Assembly: GCF_026914265.1 (NCBI RefSeq)
Contig: NC_069125.1
Location: 6,840,117-6,904,116, forward strand
Length of the DNA stretch: 64,000 nucleotides
Direction of reading: 5' to 3'
Source: Mya arenaria
Taxonomy: Eukaryota > Mollusca > Bivalvia > Myida > Myidae
The notes below the pieces were generated by a model. That model had not been told where the DNA came from. It saw only the letters and a list, made by a program, of their open reading frames with translations, and ran no database searches. Positions 56,764-64,000 of this stretch are shown piece by piece (position 1 is the stretch's first letter; the number at the start of each line of letters is the position of its first letter). Made by a program: the position numbers and the translations under genes.

Positions 56764-58304
56764 ATGTAAAATCATTAGCACAATCATAAGGCAAAAGCAT
56801 TAGACTTTTATTATCAAAAGCAAATCTTCAGGCATTACATATAAGCTAGGAAGACAATTAGATTTGATGTAGGTTAATTGCTTCATAATGTATACACTTA
56901 AATAACAAATTTCTTCCGTCGATAAAATGACATGCGTAATACGTTGACAAAATTGAAAGATAAATCCTGTTTTAAGTATTATGATCCGAGTTTTCAGATT
57001 ATGAGAGTGTGCTTCGATTTCTTGCTGATAATGTCAATCAAGAAAAGAAATAGTGTCGTGCTATGAAAAAGGTAAAACATGATCTAGATAGTACTCAAGC
57101 ATATTTTTTTAATTCTATCGCCACCCACCCACCCCTCCATACTACACACGCGCGCATCAGCGTTCTCTGATTTAGTAATGAAAGGAACTTTGGGTGTGCA
57201 AAAATCCAATTATTTTGAATAATCAATACTACATGTTCTTTTTTTCGAGCCGTTTTAAAATCCTGTTAACCTGCGCAAGTGTTTTCAAGCAACTGCTAGA
57301 AGGCTTTTTCAAAATGTTAGTTTTGTCATTTTCATTCAAACAAACGCAATAGCTTTACGTACAAAATAATATAGTGTTTTAAACAAATTGTGTTTATACG
57401 TTGATAACAAAATACAAACACGTGCCATCATGTACCTTTTCCGCTTTGTTATTTCATGTCTTTTAAAATTACAAATACACTTTACCTTATTATAGCCCGA
57501 GTGCGAACACTGTTCACTGTGTAATAATGCACGAGTGGATCGGGGGGGGGGGGGCACACGGTGCATCCCCCTAAAATCGTCCAAGTTTACTTTTTAGTTT
57601 AATGTAGGAGATAAAAAATAATAAAATACGCCCAAAATGCACCATTTCGGACAAGAAATTGTAAATATTTTCTTGGGGGAGTACCCACAAACCCCTGCCA
57701 TCACTTTAACCAAATAAATTTTGGTTCTGAGGGAGGGGCGCAAGTTTGAGGTCATATCCTGGAACCGCCCCTGTAATGGATGATTTTTTTTAATCTGTTA
57801 ACCATTGGCGCATATTCCAAGAAGGAAACACATACATATTAAAAATGAAAACAACAGCCGGGCCACAACAACAACAGCAGCATCAGATACAAATTCGGTA
57901 TATCTAAAAGCAGTAGAAACACTGTTAAGATTTAGTTCACAGGAATAATGCTTAATATATACATTGTAATTATTGATTAAGTCTTTTTTTTACGTTTACT
58001 CACCATAATCTCAATCTCAACCTCAGTTTATTTTGTCCAATGGTTTGTCGCCATTAAACCGGTTTTAACAGTTCGAATCTGATAAAAAACTACATTGGCA
58101 AACATTTGTAACCCCTCCAAAGAGAAGGACGCGCTGATATAAAATCAAGTAGAAATATGAACATGTTTGTCACAAAAGCAAGGGTCATTATTTTGTCAAT
58201 ATTCCATAAATGTGCATTAAAATTATGAGTTCCTCAACTTACTAACATCATATACCTTCCCGAAAGATCTCATGAGGGTTTGACTAATAATTATAAAGTT
58301 ATGA
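56764..58304. other. Non-coding; a TE end-like motif near 57770
   Basis: A 13-base G run lies at 57541. CCTGGAACCGCCCCTG at about 57760-57775 reads on the other strand as CAGGGGCGGTTCCAGG, which resembles the end of a widespread DNA transposon, but the matching other end was not found. Confidence 0.4.
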
Positions 58305-58820
58305 GCGACACAAGTTCAACAAGTTCAAAAATGCCATTTTTTGCTTGTTCAAGGGGCAAAACTCTGTTTGTACTATGTGCAGCGGAAAACAAAACCCTAG
58401 ATGCACAACTTCATCGCCTGGACAACATTCCCCAAGGTTATATGACTCTAGGTGAAATAATGTGTTGTTCTCAGCTACTCAAGTCCACAAATGCCAATTT
58501 TTGCTTATTAAAGGGCCATAACTCGGTAAATATTATGTGCAGCGGCAAACAAAACCCAGGTGCACAACTTCATTACCTGAACAATATCCCCCCCCCCCCT
58601 CCCCCAATTTTATGATTCTAGGTGAAATAGTTTAATGTTTTTATCGACACTTGTCAATGCCAATTTGGCCAATTCAAGGACCATAACTCTGGTTTTACTA
58701 AGTACAGCGGGAAACGAAACCCAAGGTGTGCAACTTCGTCACCCCAACACAATCCCTAAAGCTTTCATGACTCTTGGTCATATTGGAGTCTTGAGCGACA
58801 CATGTCCAGAATTATTTTGC
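58305..58820. repeat. About 175-bp repeat, 3 diverged tandem copies
   Basis: Each copy holds GAGCGACACAAGTTCAACAA- or CTCAAGTCCACAAATGCCA-type starts, then TTCAAGGGGCAAAACTCTG, GTGCAGCGGAAAACAAAACC, GTGCACAACTTCATCGCCTG and ATGACTCTAGGTGAAATA. A poly-C run interrupts the second. Confidence 0.85.
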
Positions 58821-58845
58821 TAATTCAAGGGACATTACTCTACAA

Positions 58846-59880
58846 TATATCATAAATGTATACAGGTTACAGGTTGCAATATATATGAAATGTATACAGG
58901 TTACAGGTAACAATATATCAGAAATATATACAGGTTACAATATATCCGAAATGTATACAGGTTACAGGTTAAAATATATCCGAAATGTATACATGTTATA
59001 GGTTACAATATATCAGAAATGTATACAGGTTACAGGTTACAATATAATCATAAGGGTATACAGTAGTGATGTGCCGATGATCGATTATAATCGACAATTG
59101 ATCGGAAAGGCCTACGTCGGCGACAATCGATAGTGAAATTTAAAAAATCGATTATAGAAACAAGGGACGTAACCACTACCGACTTTGTAACCAGTAAAAT
59201 TAATGTCATGAAAATATGTTTTGTTTCTGGTTAATGCTAGTTAATGTAAAATGTGAAGGTGGTAATATATGAAGTTACCTGCTCATATACTTCTCAACTC
59301 AGTAAGTCAATACAGTAACTTATTACAAATTTTCTTTGTAATTTAACTGCTAAAGGATTGGTTCCTAACTTTTCATGTTTATGGTTTAAAAGTGATTTTT
59401 AAAACATGTTACCGTTTACTTCTAACCATGTCAGAATTTGGTTTTCTCAGTTTTCTGAAAGAAATTGTTCTTTTAAAACAAACAGATTGTTTAACTGCTT
59501 GATGTATTTGTAACTGACTGTTTATTAAAAAGAAATTGAAATCTTTCTCTGTGTTTATTTTACAGATGTATACAATACTAAATGTAAGACAAAAAATAGC
59601 GTCTGTGGTCTTATGTTCTGTAATAGTATCTTTTACACACTAAAGGATAGTTGCGTTCTGAATAAATAATGTAATTTATACAAATAAATGTACATTCAAT
59701 ATTGTAGGGGAACATTGGTTCTTAAAACTGATGCATTTACTGTATCTGTTGGCCAAAGATAATTAAATAATGATTAAATCGATTAATAATCGATCATTGA
59801 TCGGTTTCATAAACCGATTATCGATAGTTATTTTTCTGTCCGATTCCCAACACTAGTATACAGGTTACAGGTTACAATTT
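58846..59880. repeat. ACAGGTTACA minisatellite, split by a hAT-type insertion
   Basis: About six copies of a unit near AATATATCAGAAATGTATAC AGGTTACAGGTTAC (58846-59055). The array resumes for part of a unit at 59856-59880 after the 792-bp insertion. Confidence 0.92.
59064..59855. mobile_element. Non-autonomous hAT-type element, 792 bp, 8-bp TSD
   Basis: Perfect GTATACAG duplications flank it (59056-59063, 59856-59863). The ends TAGTGATGTGCCGATGATCG and, inverted, TAGTGTTGGGAATCGGACAG share the TAGTG.TG.G start. Subterminal regions are rich in CGATTATAATCG / ATCGATTAATAATCG palindromes at both ends. No transposase ORF. Confidence 0.93.
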
Positions 59881-60257
59881 ATTATACTGCTTCAAGAATA
59901 GATCGGAACGTCCATGTATGTATTTACAATGGAATATCTCTTATAATGTAAAAAGAAAAGAAGAAAAAAAGTACATACCTGAGATTTTTTTACTATCTGG
60001 TTATATTTCTGTTCACATCAAATTATTTACACACTAACTGTTACATATTTCAAAATCTTAAAGTCAAATGTATAGATATGGAAAACGCTATGTGCACTCG
60101 TGTCTAGTGCTACCCGGTTAAAACTGCCGACAGACGTTATCCCAATTTTCGCTCTATGTCATTTTAAAATTCCCAAATTCAGTAAAACAGTCATTTCACC
60201 AAGTACTGACCCGTTCTTTTGTAATGTTTACGCAATGATAAAGACCACCACCTTTCT
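59881..60257. other. Non-coding, nothing recognised
   Basis: No supported feature. Confidence 0.4.
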
Positions 60258-60420
60258 ACAATCTCGCTCGTAATACGCTGTATAAAGCTTTATGATACAT
60301 ACGACTTGAAGTTTTCCTTAATCTTTCATGTTTTAATTTAAGCAAACATTTCATAATAAAGTTTCACCTTTTTCTTGGGTCAAACATGCACAGCGTATTA
60401 CCTTATCACGAACGAACACG
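60258..60420. repeat. Short inverted repeat (GTAATACGCTGT)
   Basis: CTCGCTCGTAATACGCTGT at about 60262 is inverted at 60389-60416 as ACAGCGTATTACC...ACGAACGAAC. It is possibly a very small TIR element. No target duplication recognised. Confidence 0.5.
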
Positions 60421-60628
60421 GAAGGACATTCAAATTATTGATATGGTATGTTAAAGTAGATGTCTTAGGCCTACAAGATAACAGTGTTTGCCAAGCAATA
60501 GGGTCAAAGTCATGTTAAGTATCACTAGTGGTAATTTTAATATGTCGGCAAAATGTTGAGCGAATGGAAAAGTATTAGCATAACTTTCTAAAATAATAGC
60601 AATATACGCCGTGTATATTACTAGCAAA

Positions 60629-60630
<2 letters not shown>

Positions 60631-60663
<33 letters not shown>

Positions 60664-60669
60664 GGGGGG
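60631..60669. repeat. (TG)n microsatellite followed by a G run
   Basis: About 15 TG repeats, then nine G. Confidence 0.95.
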
Positions 60670-61249
60670 TAATGGCATGTTATGAATGTGACAATGATGA
60701 AAATGGCACAAATAATTATTACCAACCTTCACCCGTTGTATAAATTTACAAAAATAAATAAAAAATATAAATAATAAAAATATCCACCGACCTATTTTGT
60801 GGTGGTCCACTTCAGTATGTGATAGTGTTGACTTACCATTCTAATACTTATAGAACCTCAGCACCAAAGGAGCTGGAAGAGGACGTGATATGTTGTCGAC
60901 ACTGGGATCACTTGCAATCCAGTAGTGTCTTACACCTGCCAACAAAATGCGTTCTTCCTGTATATATATATACAGGTGCCGCGGTTAATATGACCCGGTA
61001 TTAGACCGGTGTAATGTAGAAAAGTGACCGCACTCCAATTTTATAAAACGTTATGCCCCTGTTTGAAAATGAAAGCACTATACATATATAAATATGTAGC
61101 AAACATATAAGTAATGATATGAGTACGAAGAAACAGCAGCAGCAGCAGTTAAATTATCATCAATATTAGAAGTAGTATTACTATTATTATTAGCAGAAGT
61201 AGCTGCTGTAGTTGTTGCTGTTGTTGCTACCCCGGGTAAGAAAGCAAGC

Positions 61250-61520
61250 TTAGTCGGGAAATAAGAAGACGCATCCGGGAAATAAGTTGACACACAATGA
61301 AAACAACAACAACAACAACGTCAAATAAGTAGACAAACCATGGATAGATAGTAAAAAAACGGTTATGGTAATATTAGTTCCCAGTTTTTGAAGTTGAGAT
61401 TTTTATTACATTTGGTTGGTCTGAAGCAATACTAGTATATTGCGTTTCCTCCATTATTGGAGAGGAAAAATGGTATGCCACACCCGAGAAATAGGTAGAC
61501 ATCCCCGGAAAATAAGTAGA
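61250..61520. repeat. Scattered GGGAAATAAGTAGACA motif
   Basis: Variants of [C/G]GGAAATAAG-AGAC-C occur at about 61256, 61277, 61322, 61487 and 61507, separated by unrelated sequence. The origin is unclear. CAG- and GTT-rich triplet runs lie just upstream (61130-61230). Confidence 0.6.
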
Positions 61521-61559
61521 CACACGTTAATTCACTAAGATGCTATTTTACCAAAGCCT

Positions 61560-62315
61560 TTCATTATGGTGTCAGGGATAATTTGTGGTCCAAACTTATG
61601 AAATTGGGATTTCGTGGTTAAATATTAAACGTTATTAAGTCTATGTGTTCTTCGGTTAAGTCAAGAGTAAACTATTGTAACCAGTTGAGTGTAGCAAATG
61701 AATTTTACAAGGCATGAGACAGGGCGAATGCTTATCACCTTTTTTGTTTTTATATGATCTAGAGGTTTTTTTACTGTGAAAGGGGTGTTAATGGTATTGA
61801 TAATAATTTATTTAAACTTTATCTTATACTCCATACAGATGATATTATTGTGTTTGCAAATAATGCTGTTAAATTACAAGATAGTCGTAATTTATTAACA
61901 GAGTATTTCGAATGTTGGAAATTGGTAGTAAATACTGACAAAACAAAAAATGATGATATTTACAAGGGAGGATGTCTTCCGGTCAATACTGCTTTCTACT
62001 ATAATGGTAACGAAATTAATATTGTTAATAAGTTTAATTACATTGGAGTAGTTTTTACAGATTTTACATCTTTCTCAGAAGCACAACCTCTTATTGCAGG
62101 CCGAACCTTAAAGGCAATTTTTACAATGAATAAATACCTGTATAAATTTACTAAGATTACTGTTAGACATAAGTTAGAATTATTTGATAAACTTATTTCC
62201 CCCATATTTTAATTATGGCAGTGAAGTCTGGGGAGTTGTTAGAGGAAATTCCATGGAACGAGTACATATGCAATATTGTAAAAGATTACTAGGCGTATCA
62301 ATTACCAAGCGTTAA
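61560..62315 (+). pseudogene. Broken non-LTR reverse transcriptase fragment
   Basis: Pieces in three frames: a GMRQGECLSPFLF block (RT motif before the active site) near 61710-61750, an altered active-site motif HTDD (normally YADD) in LILHTDDIIVFA at about 61840, thumb-like sequence to 62212, then after a frameshift NYGSEVWG and a MERVH...CKRLLG segment ending near 62315. Frameshifts and stops show that the copy is dead. It belongs to a LINE lineage different in sequence from the one at 9.6-12.3 kb. Confidence 0.85.
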
Positions 62316-62517
62316 ATCCCTTTGTGATAGTCCCCGGTGATTCCCTGTGATCAAGTTTATAAATTATTCAGAATGTGTGTTCAACCTGAACTGGATCAGG
62401 ATCAGACTTATCATTTGTATCACACTTGTATTCTGACTCAATCATACATGTTTCCTGTAGGACAGAGTTTACATCTGACACTGGATTATTACCAAAGCTA
62501 TAACTGTCTATGTATTA
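62316..62517. other. Non-coding gap between LINE and gypsy fragments
   Basis: No supported feature. Confidence 0.4.
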
Positions 62518-63130
62518 TTTTAACATTTGATTTTGGTTACGCCTTACATTAATGTTAACAACACAATTAAGATCACTGACTTTCATGTCAACAGCGTATG
62601 GACCGAGATATATAGCCAGTAATATTTTGCCAGGTATAGGTAGAAGAGCATGGACAGTATCTCCCTGTTTAAAACTCATCTTTAAAGCAGGCTCGTCATA
62701 TCTCTGTTTTCGCCTTGCTCTGTGATATTTTGAGATCGGACCATGCAACTTCACATGCCTTTGACAATTTGCTGCTGAAGCGAATCTACCGAAGTCTAAT
62801 CATTTTCTTACTGGAACTTCTCTTTCAGAAATATTAATGATCCACATATAGTTTATTTAAAAACAAGCTCAAAACGCATGAAACCAAGATACCTTTGTTC
62901 ATATTTTCTTGCTGTAAATAATAGCAAATGGACGCCCTTGTCCCAATGTTTCGCATTGCCAAAACAGTATGATCCTTCCAATGCACCTTGACTTGCAATA
63001 TTAAAGGCTGGTGATCTATATTGTCTGATCCCTAGCTCATTGATGACCTTTTGGAAAATGCCAGACATAAAGTTTGACCTCTGATCTGATTTCAGAAGAC
63101 CAGCAGATGTGAAAAAATCACTACAGCCTT
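62518..63130 (-). pseudogene. Ty3/gypsy integrase fragment (LTR retrotransposon remnant)
   Basis: Minus strand. 62853-63068 encodes integrase core sequence (MSGIFQKVINELGI, YRSPAF, WDKGVHLLLF), with a further preceding piece to about 63130. 62515-62754 encodes the integrase C-terminal region (SFKQGDTVHALLPIPGKILL, YLGPYAVDMKVSDLN). The intervening 100 bases are out of frame, the block between SQGALE and YCF is partly deleted, and no LTRs, protease or RT are seen nearby. It is a decayed fragment. Confidence 0.85.
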
Positions 63131-64000
63131 AAAATTGTCTTTGTTATAGAATTCCTGAAAAGAAGAGCTTAAGGGAAGTCTGTTGAAGCACACTTGGTTG
63201 TCAGAACCCGACTTATTCTAGGTAAAGGACAAGCACAGACTAAAATGATCTTGTTAAAAGGCTCATCAAATGCAGGAATAAGCTGTGCATGAGCTGGTTA
63301 GGTTTCCCTTCCATCTAACAAGCATGGCACGATTACCTTAAAACATCTGATTCGCCAAGGTTCCGTGTTAGGCACCTCATTGTTAATTAATGACGTAATG
63401 ATATAGCCGGTCAATTAGGGAGCATAACACGACTTTTTGAAGGCGAATTCTTTTTTCTATTTTATTTCACTGATAAATATGTTCAAATCACTCTAAAACA
63501 ATATAAAACATAAAGACGTAACGTCAAAATGCTAGGCTAATAAATGTAACACCAAAAATGACGTCAATATGTCGTTTTGTAATAATAACGCCAGGATTGC
63601 TTATTTGTTAATGTAGTTCAATTGAAAAAGATATGACAGACCCAAAAAAGTGGTTCAAATCTTTACAATTTTGATCATAAAAATGAACAAATCCCATACT
63701 GATATTCATAAACCAATAGGTTTTGTTTATTTCTTTTCTTAACTGTTACTTAAAACATCGCTTGTACTGTTCAGGCGATAGTTGTCAGTAAATCCTTTCG
63801 AAATGCTGAGCTTGTAGTACAATTTTTAATGTTTAAAAAAATAATGTATAATACTTTTAAAAAGGCAAAAAGATAATTAAAGTTTGTTTGCAAAAAAATA
63901 GTAAAAAGTCGTAACGTCAGACATAACGTTATTGTACATTTTTAAGACATATGAAAACATATGGCATATGGTTCATAGCATTTGCCGAGGAAAACAGACG
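63131..64000. other. Non-coding; clustered CGTAACGTCA motifs
   Basis: GACGTAACGTCAAAA (63514), ATGACGTCAAT (63566) and GTCGTAACGTCAGACATAAC (63907) occur within 400 bases. These palindromic CRE-like strings could be chance or part of an element end. The left part (63131-63330) may be further decayed gypsy sequence. Confidence 0.4.

Overview
The window is eukaryotic nuclear DNA: AT-rich, with widely spaced multi-exon genes, GT-AG introns, polyadenylation signals, a tRNA-derived SINE, LINE and Ty3/gypsy remnants, many short terminal-inverted-repeat (TIR) elements and large minisatellite arrays. The gene families and the repeat types (for example the element bounded by CTCACCTGAG/CTCAGGTGAG and the TIR AAAGCTGCACTCTCACAGAT) fit a marine mollusc, most likely a bivalve. 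The species is an inference I cannot confirm.

Layout. 1-5.5 kb: non-coding, with a 26-bp and a 43-bp tandem array. 5557-6672 (+): last coding exon of a GT31 beta-1,3-galactosyltransferase-like Golgi enzyme. 9.3-12.9 kb: a small TIR element, a degenerate LINE (-) and a TIR element. 13365-20861 (+): a complete four-exon MUL1/MAPL mitochondrial RING E3 ligase gene (351 aa), whose introns hold a TIR element, two inverted pairs of motif arrays and a 27-bp array ending at the exon 3 acceptor. 20.9-30 kb: gene-poor and full of dispersed repeats, including a pol III SINE. 30485-33427 (-): a two-exon HAD-like phosphatase gene of unknown role. 34.9-35.8 kb: a hAT-type element and a second TIR element. 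36.0-43.8 kb: a secreted Kazal-domain gene on the minus strand (signal-peptide exon 42897-42954, exon 40288-40519, and a further Kazal exon 36038-36272 that may belong to it), a 2.85-kb 50-bp array, and an inverted partial duplicate of the Kazal exon at 43.4-43.8 kb. 45815-54283 (-): a complete six-exon DRAM/FRAG1-family gene (262 aa); four of its five introns carry different minisatellites. 54.6-64 kb: TIR elements, minisatellites, a hAT-type insertion inside a minisatellite, and decayed LINE and gypsy fragments.

The gene models rest on matching intron phases: all MUL1 and DRAM junctions were checked base by base and give open frames of the length known for each family. The genes are not an operon or pathway. 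MUL1 (mitochondrial ubiquitin/SUMO ligase) and DRAM (lysosomal autophagy modulator) both touch mitophagy/autophagy, but their proximity may be chance. The most notable structures are the duplication of a DRAM 3' splice-site region into about 19 tandem copies, the inverted Kazal-exon duplicate framed by 27-bp direct repeats, and a five-copy family of fold-back TTAA-flanked MITEs.
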